Shown here: one piece after another, positions 1 through 11,199 of the stretch
Layout: each line of letters starts with the position of its first letter
Numbering within the stretch: position 1 is the stretch's first letter
Assembly: GCA_028699065.1 (NCBI GenBank)
Contig: JAQVVH010000001.1
Span: 1,012,326 to 1,076,325, forward strand
Direction: 5' to 3'
From: Gallionella sp.
GTDB lineage: Bacteria; Pseudomonadota; Gammaproteobacteria; Burkholderiales; Gallionellaceae
Length of the DNA: 64,000 bases
Made by a program: the position numbers and the translations under genes
The notes under the pieces: generated by a model
Seen by the model: only the letters and a program-made list of their open reading frames with translations
What the model was told of the DNA's origin: nothing
The model's database searches: none

Positions 1-767
1 CCAAAAAACAGTTCGGACAGAACTTTCTGGTGGATCATCGCATCATCGCCGACATTGTGGATGCCATCCGTCCCGAACCCGGTGATGCCATGGTGGAAAT
101 TGGTCCCGGTCTGGGAGCGCTGACGCGCCCGTTATTGCAGCGGCTTGACCATTTGCATGTAGTGGAAATCGACCGCGACATCATCGCCCGCCTGCAACGT
201 GAATATTCACCGGACAAGCTGACCATTCATGCTGGCGATGCGTTGCAGTTTGATTTTGCTGCTCTGCCCGCGCCGCTGCGTATTGTGGGTAATCTGCCTT
301 ACAACATTTCTTCGCCGCTACTTTTTCATTTTGCCCGTTATGCCGAGCGGGTGCGTGATATGCATTTCATGTTGCAGAATGAGGTGGTAGAGCGCATGGT
401 GGCGTCGCCGTCGACGCCTGCGTACGGGCGTTTGTCGGTCATGTTGCAATACCGTTTTTACATGGAGAAAATATTGGATGTTCCGCCCGAGTCCTTTCGG
501 CCGGCACCCAAGGTTGATTCGGCGGTCGTGCGTATGATTCCTCTGCCGGAAGCGGATATTCAGATTGCCAATCCCGGACTCTTTGCGCGCATTGTCAGTG
601 CGGCGTTTGCACAGCGCCGTAAAACCTTGCGCAATACGCTGCGTGAGTATCTGACTGACGCCGATTTTGGGCAGCTGAATATTGATCCCCAATTGCGGGC
701 CGAGAATCTCGCGGTTGCCGACTTTGCCGGAATTACGGCACTGCTCGATGATAGAATGGTGGCCTGA
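1..767 (+). CDS. rsmA: 16S rRNA (adenine1518/1519-N6)-dimethyltransferase, 5' truncated by window edge
   Basis: RsmA/KsgA dimethylates two adjacent adenines in the 3'-terminal helix of 16S rRNA late in 30S assembly. The frame is open from base 3 and reads [11 protein letters not shown], the conserved N-terminal GQNFL element, so only about ten residues are missing and the GTG at 30 is not the start. The SAM-binding loop [11 protein letters not shown] and the catalytic [11 protein letters not shown] motif are both present. The C-terminal helical domain ends normally. It lies directly upstream of thiD in the same direction. Identification is firm. Confidence 0.95.
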   Translation, partial: KKQFGQNFLVDHRIIADIVDAIRPEPGDAMVEIGPGLGALTRPLLQRLDHLHVVEIDRDIIARLQREYSPDKLTIHAGDALQFDFAALPAPLRIVGNLPYNISSPLLFHFARYAERVRDMHFMLQNEVVERMVASPSTPAYGRLSVMLQYRFYMEKILDVPPESFRPAPKVDSAVVRMIPLPEADIQIANPGLFARIVSAAFAQRRKTLRNTLREYLTDADFGQLNIDPQLRAENLAVADFAGITALLDDRMVA

Positions 768-785
768 TATCACGTGAAACCTATC

Positions 786-1619
786 ATGTCCGAGACACTT
801 CCCTTGGTGATGACTTTTGCCGCGACTGACCCCAGTAGTGGGGCGGGATTGCAGGCCGATTTGCTGACGATTGCCAGTATGGGCTGTCATCCGCTCTCAG
901 TCGTGACGGCAGTGACGGTGCAGGACACCAGCGGTGTTGATGATGTGCTACCCATCGATCCCGATTGGGTGGCGGATCAGGCGCGTGCCATACTGGAAGA
1001 TGTTCCAGTTGCTGCATTCAAGCTTGGCCTGCTTGGCAGCGTGGAAAATATTGCCGTCATCGCGGAAATCATGGCGGATTATCCGGATATCCCGCTCGTG
1101 CTGGATCCTGTACTCGCCTCCGGGCGCGGCGACGAGTTGGCGAATGAAGACATGCTGGATGCCATGCGCGAGTTGCTGATTCCGCAGTGCACGATCTTGA
1201 CGCCCAATAGCATGGAGGCGCGCCATCTCGCATTGAACGATGCCGACGAACAGGATGATCCCGCACTGGATGAGTGCGCTCGCCGCCTGTTGGGCATGGG
1301 GGCCGAATATGTGCTGATCACCGGTACGCACGAACAATCCCCTAAAGTGATAAACACCCTGTATGCGGACCGGGGCGTTTTGCGCCGCGACGAGTGGGCG
1401 CGTCTGCCCGGGATTTACCACGGCTCAGGCTGTACGCTGGCGTCCGCGATTGCGGCATTGCTGGCACAAAACGTGGATTTACCCGAGGCCGTGCGGGAGG
1501 CGCAGGAATATACCTGGCAGAGTCTCAACGCAGGTTTCCGACCGGGCATGGGGCAGCATATTCCCGATCGTCTGTTCTGGGCACGCGGTCCCGAGGATGA
1601 GTCAAAAAATTCGCATTAG
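786..1619 (+). CDS. thiD: Hydroxymethylpyrimidine/phosphomethylpyrimidine kinase
   Basis: ThiD phosphorylates HMP and then HMP-P to give the pyrimidine half of thiamine. Near the N-terminus the substrate-binding stretch reads DPSSGAGLQAD. Near the C-terminus GSGCTLASAIAA forms the anion hole and catalytic loop of the ribokinase-like fold. The ATG at 786 (MSETLPLVM) gives 277 residues, the usual single-domain length. A GTG at 774 is also in frame but has no better ribosome binding site. The 3' end overlaps thiE by 23 bases, which suggests translational coupling of two steps of one pathway. Confidence 0.93.
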   Translation: MSETLPLVMTFAATDPSSGAGLQADLLTIASMGCHPLSVVTAVTVQDTSGVDDVLPIDPDWVADQARAILEDVPVAAFKLGLLGSVENIAVIAEIMADYPDIPLVLDPVLASGRGDELANEDMLDAMRELLIPQCTILTPNSMEARHLALNDADEQDDPALDECARRLLGMGAEYVLITGTHEQSPKVINTLYADRGVLRRDEWARLPGIYHGSGCTLASAIAALLAQNVDLPEAVREAQEYTWQSLNAGFRPGMGQHIPDRLFWARGPEDESKNSH

Positions 1620-2262
1620 CGGTTTGTATGCAGTCACCCCGGACGAGCCGGATACTGCATTGTTGTTGCACAAAGTGCGGCTGGCACTGGCGGGTGGCGC
1701 GCGGTGGCTGCAATATCGCAACAAGTTTGCGGATCGTGCGCTGCGCCATGAGCAAGCCGCCGCACTGAAATCCCTAGTTCAGGCCCATGCTGCACGGCTG
1801 ATTATCAATGACGATTTTGCACTTGCGCGGGAGATTGACGCCGACGGGGTGCATCTGGGATGTGAGGACGGCAGCATTTCGGTTGCGCGAGATGTGTTGG
1901 GTCCCGGTAAAATCATCGGCGCCTCTTGCTATAATCGCCCGCCGCTGGCCTTCGAGGCGGTGGCGCAAGGTGCGGATTACGTTGCGTTCGGGGCGTTCTT
2001 TCCTTCGAGCATCAAACCCGCAGCGGCAAGGGCGGAGATCGAACTGCTGCGCACGGTGCGAGCCGTATTACCCGTGCCTGTGGTCGCAATCGGCGGCATT
2101 ACAATCGACAACGCCACGTCCCTGCTGGCTGCCGGGGCGGATGCGCTGGCGGTGATTTCAGCCGTATTTGCCGTGCCGGATGTGGGGCAGGCCGCAAGAC
2201 AATTTTCCAATTTATTTCAGCAGGACACACCGCATGACTTCGCACAATCAGGAACTCTTTGA
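1597..2262 (+). CDS. thiE: Thiamine-phosphate synthase
   Basis: ThiE joins HMP-PP and the thiazole phosphate to make thiamine phosphate. The protein is 221 residues from the ATG inside the end of thiD ([16 protein letters not shown]). The TIM-barrel signatures are visible: WLQYRNK near the N-terminus for pyrimidine pyrophosphate binding, LIINDD, DGVHLG, and [13 protein letters not shown] followed by VVAIGGI for phosphate binding. The frame is open further upstream within thiD, but only this start fits the family. The 3' end overlaps hemL by 29 bases. Confidence 0.93.
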   Translation: MSQKIRISGLYAVTPDEPDTALLLHKVRLALAGGARWLQYRNKFADRALRHEQAAALKSLVQAHAARLIINDDFALAREIDADGVHLGCEDGSISVARDVLGPGKIIGASCYNRPPLAFEAVAQGADYVAFGAFFPSSIKPAAARAEIELLRTVRAVLPVPVVAIGGITIDNATSLLAAGADALAVISAVFAVPDVGQAARQFSNLFQQDTPHDFAQSGTL

Positions 2263-3514
2263 TGCTTCCCAAAAGGTTATCCCCGGGGGGGTAAATTCGC
2301 CGGTACGCGCGTTTCGCTCGGTCGGCGGCACGCCGCTGTTTTTCCAGCGCGGACAAGGCGCTTATGTCTGGGATGCCGATGACAAACGTTATATCGATTA
2401 TGTGGGTTCCTGGGGGCCGATGATTGTCGGTCACTGCCATCCGGAGGTTGTTCGTGCCGTGCAGGCTGCGGCCGCGCAAGGATTGGGTTTCGGTGCACCG
2501 ACGGCTGCCGAACTGGAATTGGCGACACTTCTCTGCGATTTGCTGCCGAGTCTGGAAATGGTGCGGCTAGTCAGTTCCGGAACCGAGGCGACCATGAGCG
2601 CGATCCGTTTGGCGCGCGGGTTTACCGGCCGTTCGCGCATTGTCAAATTCGAGGGCTGTTATCACGGGCATTCCGATGGCTTGCTGGTGAAAGCCGGTTC
2701 CGGTGCGCTGACTTTTGGTCAGCCCAGTTCCTCCGGTGTGCCGGCAGAAATTGCCGCGTTAACGACGGTTTTGGATTACAACGATGCGGCCGGGCTGACG
2801 CGGGCGTTCGCCGAAATGGGGCATGAAATTGCCGCAGTCATTGTTGAGCCAGTGGCCGGGAATATGAATCTGGTGACGCCCAAGCCCGAATTCCTGGAGG
2901 CGTTGCGTACGCTGTGCACACAGCATGGCGCGGTACTGATTCTGGACGAGGTGATGACCGGATTCCGCGTCAGTCTGCAGGGCGCGCAGGGATATTACGG
3001 AATTCAACCGGATCTCGTGACACTGGGGAAGGTGATGGGCGGTGGTCTGCCGGCGGCGGCTTTTGGCGGCCGGCGCGACATCATGCAGTGCCTAGCACCG
3101 CTGGGCGCGGTTTACCAGGCGGGCACGCTTTCCGGCAATCCGATTGCAGTGGCGGCCGGCCTGACCACCCTGAAATTGGTTCAGCAGCCGGGCTTCTACG
3201 AGCACCTGTCATCGCTTGCGCAGCAGCTGACTGCAGGATTGACGGATGCCGCGCGTCGTCATGGCATTGCCTTTTGCGCACAATCGGTGGGTGGCATGTT
3301 CGGCCTGTATTTCAGTGAATCTATTCCAGTGAGCTATGCCGAGGTCATGGCCTGTGACAAGGAGGCCTTCAACCGCTTCTTCCATGCCATGCTGGATAAA
3401 GGCGTATATCTGGCGCCATCCGCTTTCGAGGCCGGCTTCGTTTCTGCCGCACATACCGAGGCGGATATTGCGGCGACGGTTGCTGCGGCGGAACAAGTGT
3501 TCGCAGCCTGGTAA
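2234..3514 (+). CDS. hemL: Glutamate-1-semialdehyde 2,1-aminomutase
   Basis: HemL is a PLP enzyme that converts glutamate-1-semialdehyde to 5-aminolevulinate, the precursor entering heme synthesis by the C5 pathway. The start [13 protein letters not shown] gives 426 residues, the normal size. [13 protein letters not shown] opens the protein. The PLP lysine is about residue 266 in [16 protein letters not shown], and the cofactor-binding [10 protein letters not shown] precedes it. The start lies 29 bases inside thiE and the stop overlaps engB by one base, so four genes are tightly packed. hemB follows one gene later, which places two consecutive heme steps together. Confidence 0.95.
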   Translation: MTSHNQELFDASQKVIPGGVNSPVRAFRSVGGTPLFFQRGQGAYVWDADDKRYIDYVGSWGPMIVGHCHPEVVRAVQAAAAQGLGFGAPTAAELELATLLCDLLPSLEMVRLVSSGTEATMSAIRLARGFTGRSRIVKFEGCYHGHSDGLLVKAGSGALTFGQPSSSGVPAEIAALTTVLDYNDAAGLTRAFAEMGHEIAAVIVEPVAGNMNLVTPKPEFLEALRTLCTQHGAVLILDEVMTGFRVSLQGAQGYYGIQPDLVTLGKVMGGGLPAAAFGGRRDIMQCLAPLGAVYQAGTLSGNPIAVAAGLTTLKLVQQPGFYEHLSSLAQQLTAGLTDAARRHGIAFCAQSVGGMFGLYFSESIPVSYAEVMACDKEAFNRFFHAMLDKGVYLAPSAFEAGFVSAAHTEADIAATVAAAEQVFAAW

Positions 3515-4110
3515 TGGGTATTTTCAGCCAAGCCAAGTTTTTCACCACCGTCAATCATCTGCGTGATCTACCGGCACACGGCGGTCGCGAGGTTGCATTC
3601 GTTGGCCGCTCCAATGCCGGAAAATCCAGTGCGATCAATACGCTGGCGAACTATACTCGCTTGGCGTTTACCAGCAAGACGCCGGGCCGAACCCAGCACA
3701 TAAACTATTTTGAGTTGGGCGAGGGCCGGTTTCTGGTGGACTTGCCGGGCTATGGCTACGCAAAAGTGCCGCCGGAAAGCAAAAAGCACTGGGAATCGTT
3801 GCTGAGTAAGTATTTGCTTACGCGTGAATCGCTGGTGGGGCTTGTCATCATTATGGATGCACGGCACCCCTTCACCGAACTGGACGAAGCGATGCTGGAC
3901 TGGTTTGCGCCGACCGGAAAGCCGGTGCATATCCTGCTGACCAAGTCGGACAAGCTCAGCCGGCAGCAAGCCACACTGACCCTGAATCGCGTAAAATCTT
4001 ACGCGGCAGAGCATTTTCCGCACTGCTCCGCGCAGCTATTCTCCAGCCTGAAAAAACAGGGGGCAGAAGAGGCGGAAGCCATTATCGCCACTTGGTTAGC
4101 GGCGGCGTGA
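3514..4110 (+). CDS. engB: Ribosome biogenesis GTP-binding protein EngB/YsxC
   Basis: EngB is a small TrmE-Era-type GTPase needed for late 50S subunit assembly. At 198 residues it has family length. The G motifs are in order: GRSNAGKSS (G1), a threonine-rich switch in [11 protein letters not shown] (G2), [10 protein letters not shown] (G3) and TKSDKL (G4). The start ATG shares one base with the hemL stop (TAATG). The gene closes the thiD-engB packed run, and the hairpin-rich hemB leader follows. Confidence 0.95.
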   Translation: MGIFSQAKFFTTVNHLRDLPAHGGREVAFVGRSNAGKSSAINTLANYTRLAFTSKTPGRTQHINYFELGEGRFLVDLPGYGYAKVPPESKKHWESLLSKYLLTRESLVGLVIIMDARHPFTELDEAMLDWFAPTGKPVHILLTKSDKLSRQQATLTLNRVKSYAAEHFPHCSAQLFSSLKKQGAEEAEAIIATWLAAA

Positions 4111-5896
<1,786 letters not shown>

Positions 5897-5902
5897 GATT
5901 CC

Positions 5903-8197
5903 TCAGAACAACAGGTTTTTCAGCGTTGAAATTGCGCTTTCAACCGGGGTGGCTGAGGCGGGCAGATTTTCCTGATAGAAGTACTCTTTGCGCGTGCCGT
6001 TCGAGTCCGGCTGCCCCTGTTCGTTGATGGTAGTCTCAACCATGTTTTCGGGCAGCGGATAAATGGCTTCTGGCACATCCTTGAGTACTTTGCCCATGTA
6101 ATCGATCCAGATCGGCAGTGCCGCACCGCCACCGGTTTCGTTGTCACCCAGGCTGCGCGGCTGATCAAATCCCATCCAGGCAATGCCGACAACCGTGGGT
6201 TGGAAGCCGCAGAACCAGGCATCAACCGAGTCGCTGGTGGTGCCCGTCTTGCCGGCAAGATCGTTGCGCCCCAGTTGCATAGCCCGAATCGCGGTGCCGT
6301 GCTTGACCACATCCTGCAGCATGCTGGTCATCGTGTAGGCATTGCGTACATCAATCACTTGTTCGGCGGTTTCACCGGCGATGGCTGGGGACGCGTTCTT
6401 CTGAAGGACGTTTCCGTGGGAATCCTCAATATGATCAATGAAGTAGGGTGTAATTCGGAAGCCGCCATTGGCGAAAATGGAATATCCCGAGAGCATTTGA
6501 AGTGGCGTGACCATGCCGGCGCCGAGCGCCATGGTCAGGTAGGCTGGATGCTTGTCGACTTCGAATCCGAATTTGGTAATGTAATCCTGCGCATATTGCG
6601 GCGTGATTTTCTGGATAATCCGGATTGATACGAGATTTTTCGACTTGGTCAATGCTTGGCGCATGCGCATTGGCCCGTCATATTTATTGTCAAAGTTTTT
6701 GGGTTCCCACGGTTCGCTGCCGGTTTCATCGGCCTCGAATTTCAGGGGGGCATCCTCAATCAGCGTTGCCGGCGTAAAGCCTTTTTCCAGCGCGGCGGAA
6801 TAGATGAATGGTTTGAAGCTGGAGCCTGGCTGGCGCCAAGCTTGGGTAATGTGATTGAATTGACTTCGGTTGAAGTCAAAGCCGCCGACCAGCGAATAGA
6901 TTGCGCCGGTGCGCGGATCGCCGGAAACGAAAGCGGCCTCGACTTGGGGTAGCTGGGTAATCTGCCAAGCGTTTTTGGCATCCTTTTGCAGTCGAATGAT
7001 GGAGCCGCGACGAAGGCGCTGCTTGAGCGGAACCTTGTCGCTCAGGGCGCGGCGGGCGAAAGTCAGCGCGTCGCCACGGATATCGACACGCTCACCGCCT
7101 CTGCAGTAGGCCTCAATCTGTTTGGGGGATGCGCTGACCACGACGGCTGGAATAAGGTCATCGTTATCGTTGATATCCTGCAGAGCGTCCTCGAGTTGCT
7201 CGTCGCTACCGCCCTGACTGAGATCGACAAAGGCTTCAGGTCCGCGGTAGCCGTGGCGCCTGTCGTAGTCCAACATGCCCCGCCGTACGGCGCGATAAGC
7301 CGCGAGTTGGTCCTGCAGGCGGATGGTGGTGAATACTTTGATACCGTGGGTATAAGTCTTGTCCTGATAGAGCGGATAAACCACCTGCCGCACCATTTCG
7401 GCGAGATATTCGGAGTTGCCGAATTCCTGATTGCCGCGTTTAACCGGAATGGGAGCGTTTTGCGCGGCAGCCCACTGGCTGTCGGAAATGTAGCGCAGCT
7501 CATGCATGCGGCGTAGCACATAAAGCTGGCGCAACTTGGCGCGCTTCGGATTGGCGACCGGATTATAGGATGAGGGGGCTTTGGGCAGGCCGGCCAGCAT
7601 GGCGGCCTCTGCGAGGTTAATCTGGTCAAGTGGTTTGCCGAAATAGACCTGCGAGGCCGCGGCAAAACCGTAGGCTCGCTGGCCCAGATAAATCTGGTTG
7701 AAATACAGCTCGAGAATCTGATCCTTGCTCAAATTGCGCTCAATCTTGAAAGCCAAGAGCATTTCGTTGAATTTTCGCGTGACGGTTTTTTCGCGCGACA
7801 GGAAGAAATTGCGGGCGACCTGCATGGTGATGGTGCTTGCCCCCTGGCGCGCTCCGCCGGCAGTGAAGTTGGAAACGGCCGCCCGAATTACCCCCATGTA
7901 ATCGACGCCGCCGTGCTGGTAAAAACGCTCATCCTCGGCGGCCAAAATGGCCTGTTTCATGATGGCGGGAACTGCATTGATTTTGACCAGACGGCGTCGT
8001 TCCTCCCCGAACTCCCCGATAACGGCACCTTCGGCACTGTAAACGCGTAGCGGAATTTTGGGGCGATAATCCGTCAATGCCTCCAGCGAGGGCAGCGTGG
8101 GGTAGACCAGAATCGTGGCGAGCCCCACTAGAATTAGTGGGAGGGCAAGCAGCATCAATGCAAGCAGCGCGGGGAATAGGAAGCGTTTGGAAATCAT
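5903..8197 (-). CDS. mrcA: Penicillin-binding protein 1A (bifunctional transglycosylase/transpeptidase)
   Basis: Class A PBP that polymerises and cross-links peptidoglycan at the inner membrane. At 764 residues it has the typical proteobacterial PBP1A length. One N-terminal membrane anchor (residues about 7-32) is followed by the GT51 domain with EDERFYQHGGVD, the GASTITMQVARNFFL stretch, RKFNEMLLAFKIE and ELYFNQIYLGQRAYGF. The transpeptidase domain has SxxK in PGSSFKPF, SKN in TKSKNLVS and KTG in AGKTGTTSD. It is divergent from pilM across 154 bases, the usual mrcA|pilM arrangement in betaproteobacteria and gammaproteobacteria. Confidence 0.96.
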   Translation of the reverse strand: MISKRFLFPALLALMLLALPLILVGLATILVYPTLPSLEALTDYRPKIPLRVYSAEGAVIGEFGEERRRLVKINAVPAIMKQAILAAEDERFYQHGGVDYMGVIRAAVSNFTAGGARQGASTITMQVARNFFLSREKTVTRKFNEMLLAFKIERNLSKDQILELYFNQIYLGQRAYGFAAASQVYFGKPLDQINLAEAAMLAGLPKAPSSYNPVANPKRAKLRQLYVLRRMHELRYISDSQWAAAQNAPIPVKRGNQEFGNSEYLAEMVRQVVYPLYQDKTYTHGIKVFTTIRLQDQLAAYRAVRRGMLDYDRRHGYRGPEAFVDLSQGGSDEQLEDALQDINDNDDLIPAVVVSASPKQIEAYCRGGERVDIRGDALTFARRALSDKVPLKQRLRRGSIIRLQKDAKNAWQITQLPQVEAAFVSGDPRTGAIYSLVGGFDFNRSQFNHITQAWRQPGSSFKPFIYSAALEKGFTPATLIEDAPLKFEADETGSEPWEPKNFDNKYDGPMRMRQALTKSKNLVSIRIIQKITPQYAQDYITKFGFEVDKHPAYLTMALGAGMVTPLQMLSGYSIFANGGFRITPYFIDHIEDSHGNVLQKNASPAIAGETAEQVIDVRNAYTMTSMLQDVVKHGTAIRAMQLGRNDLAGKTGTTSDSVDAWFCGFQPTVVGIAWMGFDQPRSLGDNETGGGAALPIWIDYMGKVLKDVPEAIYPLPENMVETTINEQGQPDSNGTRKEYFYQENLPASATPVESAISTLKNLLF

Positions 8198-8351
8198 TCG
8201 GTATTACCGCTTTCTGGTGGAAAAGTGGGGAATTTTCGGGGCGATTATATCGGTTTACGGCGCGAAGTTGCCCGGGAAGAAATTCTTTACTCAATTTATG
8301 GTTGTTGTTAGTATCTAAACCAGTTTGGCATATTCTGCTGCTAACTAGCCA

Positions 8352-9455
8352 ATGATAAAAGTAAATTTCGATATCCCTCTTGATTTATTCCGTACGGCCA
8401 CCCCGCCCATGTTGGGGGTGGATATCAGTACGTCTTCAATCAAGCTGGTCGAGCTTGGCGCGTTGCCTAAAAATGCCGGCTACATCCTCGAACGCTATGC
8501 CATCGAGCCCTTGCCCAAGGGGGCGGTACAGGATGGCAATATCGACAAGATAGAGGTTGTTGCCAGTGCGTTGCAGCATGGTTGGAAGCGATTGGGCAGC
8601 CGCATTGCGAATGTCGCGCTGGCATTGCCTACAGCGGCCGTCATTACCAAGAAAATTAGTTTGCCTGCCGAGTTGAATGAAGAGGATATGGAGTATCAGG
8701 TCGAAGCCGAGGCCAACCAATATATTCCCTTCTCGCTGGATGAGGTCAACTTGGATTTTCAGGTATTGGGTGCCTCTGCGGCGGGCGAGGAAGAGGTTGA
8801 AGTGCTGCTTGCGGCTTCGCGTAAAGCCAACATCGAGGATTATGTCGCGGTTGCCCAAACGGCAGGCCTCAAGGCGGTTGTGGTCGATGTGGAATCCTAT
8901 GCCAGAGAGCGGGCTTTGTTTCTGGTTGGAGAGCAGCTTCCCAACGGGGTTCGGGATAAATGCGTTGCTTTCATTGACATCGGCGCAGCCTCTCTGAATC
9001 TGGATGTGTTGTGTAATGGCCAGTCTGTTTACACCCGCGACCATCAGCTGGGCGGTGAGCAGTTGACTCAGCAGATTCAAGATGCTTTTGGTTTGAGCCG
9101 GGAGAAGGCTGAAGCCGGCAAACGCGGGGAAGGTGTGCTTTCAGCGAGTTATGCGCATGACCTGTTGCAGCCGTTTGTCGATAATGTGGCAGCCGAAATA
9201 ACGCGTGCCCTGCAGTTTTTTTATACCTCTTCCCAATATGCTCAAGTTGATTACGTTGTGCTGGCGGGAGGAAGCGCTGTGTTGCCAGGCCTTGATGCCG
9301 CGGTCGCGGCGGCGGCAGAGGTCAACACACTCGTTGCGAATCCCTTCGCGGGCATGACAATTTCCAGCCGCATACGTCCCGAGCTGCTGCAGCGCGACGC
9401 GCCGGCGCTGATGACAGCCTGCGGCTTGGCTCTGCGGAGATTTGACCCGTCATGA
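8352..9455 (+). CDS. pilM: Type IV pilus assembly protein PilM
   Basis: PilM is the cytoplasmic, actin-like (FtsA-fold) component of the type IV pilus alignment subcomplex and binds the PilN N-terminus. The protein is 367 residues. The nucleotide-binding segments are visible: MLGVDISTSSIKLVEL near the N-terminus, VAFIDIGAASLNLDVL in the middle and YVVLAGGSAVLPGL near the end. No membrane segment is seen, as expected. It opens the pilMNOPQ operon; the stop overlaps pilN (ATGA). Confidence 0.96.
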   Translation: MIKVNFDIPLDLFRTATPPMLGVDISTSSIKLVELGALPKNAGYILERYAIEPLPKGAVQDGNIDKIEVVASALQHGWKRLGSRIANVALALPTAAVITKKISLPAELNEEDMEYQVEAEANQYIPFSLDEVNLDFQVLGASAAGEEEVEVLLAASRKANIEDYVAVAQTAGLKAVVVDVESYARERALFLVGEQLPNGVRDKCVAFIDIGAASLNLDVLCNGQSVYTRDHQLGGEQLTQQIQDAFGLSREKAEAGKRGEGVLSASYAHDLLQPFVDNVAAEITRALQFFYTSSQYAQVDYVVLAGGSAVLPGLDAAVAAAAEVNTLVANPFAGMTISSRIRPELLQRDAPALMTACGLALRRFDPS

Positions 9456-10039
9456 TCCGGATCAATCTCCTGCCCCACCGTGCGGAAAAGCGCCGCGCTC
9501 GGCAGATCCAGTTCGGGATATTGGCGGGGGCTTCATTTTTGGCGGCGGCACTGGTCGTTGGTGTGGTTCATCTGGTGATTGACAGTCGCATCGGGTATCA
9601 GCAACAGCGCAATGAATTTCTGCGGCAGGAAACCGCCATTCTGAGCCGGCAAATCGCCGAGATCAAAAAACTCAGGGCGCAGACCCAAGCCCTGCTCGCG
9701 CGCAAGAACGTGGTGGAAGATTTGCAAAGCACGCGTGCCGATGTCGTGCATCTGTTCGACCAGATGCTGCGCATCCTGCCCGAGGGGGTTTATCTGAAAT
9801 CGCTGAAGCAGACCGGCAACAAAATCACCCTAGTGGGTTACGCCCATTCAAATGCGCGGATATCCACCCTGATGCGCTCGGTTGAAGACTCTCCCTGGCT
9901 GGATACGCCTTCCTTGGTCGAAATTCATGCCACAACAGCCAATGCCGCACGGGTGAGTGAATTTACCCTGACTTTCAATCTGAGCAAGCCGGGATTGCCG
10001 GTGCCGGCGGTTGAGCCCGCGAAACAGGTGAAGCCATGA
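9452..10039 (+). CDS. pilN: Type IV pilus assembly protein PilN
   Basis: PilN is an inner-membrane protein that links cytoplasmic PilM to periplasmic PilO and PilP. It is 195 residues and starts with the diagnostic MIRINLLPHR, the short cytoplasmic PilM-binding peptide. A transmembrane helix follows at about residues 22-47, then a coiled-coil stretch and the small periplasmic ferredoxin-like domain. ATGA overlaps on both sides (pilM, pilO) show translational coupling. Confidence 0.96.
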   Translation: MIRINLLPHRAEKRRARQIQFGILAGASFLAAALVVGVVHLVIDSRIGYQQQRNEFLRQETAILSRQIAEIKKLRAQTQALLARKNVVEDLQSTRADVVHLFDQMLRILPEGVYLKSLKQTGNKITLVGYAHSNARISTLMRSVEDSPWLDTPSLVEIHATTANAARVSEFTLTFNLSKPGLPVPAVEPAKQVKP

Positions 10040-10674
10040 AGCTCAACTTTGATTTGCAGGAACTTAAAAACCTGAATCCCAAAGACCCGGGCGGGTGGCC
10101 TTGGTCGGCGAAGATCATTTCATTCGCAGCTATTTTCATCATGGTTGTTGCATTGGGCGCACTGCTGGACTGGCAATCCCAGTGGGATGAGCTGCAGCGC
10201 GTTCAGGCCGAAGAAACACAATTGCGCGAAACTTTTTTGGCGCGCAAAAAAGAGGCGGTCAACCTCGACCTAATCAAGAAGCAGCTCACCGAAACCCAGG
10301 AATCGTTCGGCGCCCTGATCAAGCAGCTGCCAAGCAAATCCGAGATGGACGCGCTGCTGACGGACATCAACCAGGCCGGGCTGGGTCGTGGCTTGCAGTT
10401 TGAGCTGTTTCGTCCGGGGGCCGAGACGATCAACGGTTCATTCGCCGAGTTGCCGATTACGATCAAGGTCACGGGCAACTATGATGATCTGGCAAATTTT
10501 GCCAGCGACATCGCCATGCTGTCGCGCATCGTGACGCTGAATGACATTGCCATTACGCCGTCCAACCAGACGCTGGGCATGGATGCGGTGGCCAAAACCT
10601 TCCGTTACCTGGACGAAGACGAACTGGCCGCGCAGCAGGCGGCTGCCAAAGCCGCGGGAGCCAAGAAGAAATGA
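10036..10674 (+). CDS. pilO: Type IV pilus assembly protein PilO
   Basis: PilO heterodimerises with PilN in the inner membrane and periplasm and transmits pilus-motor signals. It is 212 residues, with a cytoplasmic start (NPKDPGGWPWSAK), one transmembrane helix at about residues 27-47, a coiled-coil region rich in Glu, Gln and Lys, and a C-terminal domain including ELPITIKVTGNYDDLANF, a typical PilO stretch. The tail is Ala/Lys rich. It overlaps pilN and pilP by four bases each. Confidence 0.96.
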   Translation: MKLNFDLQELKNLNPKDPGGWPWSAKIISFAAIFIMVVALGALLDWQSQWDELQRVQAEETQLRETFLARKKEAVNLDLIKKQLTETQESFGALIKQLPSKSEMDALLTDINQAGLGRGLQFELFRPGAETINGSFAELPITIKVTGNYDDLANFASDIAMLSRIVTLNDIAITPSNQTLGMDAVAKTFRYLDEDELAAQQAAAKAAGAKKK

Positions 10675-11186
10675 TCCGGCAGCTGATTTTGCTTGGCTTC
10701 ACGGCGGTGCTGCTCGCGGGATGCGGGGGCAGCGAATTTGAAGATTTACGTGATTTCGTGAAAAACGCCGGTGCTGATATGCGCGGCAAAATCCCGCCTC
10801 TGCCCGAAGCGCGGGTGTACGAACCTTTTGCTTATGCGAACGATGCGGGTTTGCCGGACCCGTTCAAACCGCGCAAGCCGGAAGCACGTTCCGGCAAGTC
10901 AGCGGGCCTCAATCAGCCGGATCTGGATCGCCCCAAAGAAGCGTTGGAAGAATACCCGCTGGAAAATCTCAAAATGGTTGGCTATTTGTATCGCAACAAG
11001 ATCGGATATGCCATCATCCGCGCGCCTGACGGGCGTCTGCACCGGGTTAAAACGGGCAATTATCTCGGGCTGGATTTCGGCAAGATTGAGAAGGTTGGCG
11101 ACACCGAAATCGTGATTCGCGAAGTGGTTCAGGACAATGCAGGTGACTGGTCAGAGCGTGTAAGCAACCTGCAGCTGCAGGAATGA
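10671..11186 (+). CDS. pilP: Type IV pilus assembly lipoprotein PilP
   Basis: PilP is an inner-membrane lipoprotein that connects PilNO to the PilQ secretin. The 171-residue protein has a lipobox ending LLAGC, with the modified cysteine about residue 18. A flexible proline-rich linker (residues about 40-85) is followed by the beta-rich domain with PLENLKMVGYLYRN and HRVKTGNYLGLDFGKI, both characteristic. It sits 13 bases upstream of pilQ, which has its own GGGGAG ribosome binding site. Confidence 0.95.
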   Translation: MIRQLILLGFTAVLLAGCGGSEFEDLRDFVKNAGADMRGKIPPLPEARVYEPFAYANDAGLPDPFKPRKPEARSGKSAGLNQPDLDRPKEALEEYPLENLKMVGYLYRNKIGYAIIRAPDGRLHRVKTGNYLGLDFGKIEKVGDTEIVIREVVQDNAGDWSERVSNLQLQE

Positions 11187-11199
11187 GTGGGGAGTATGC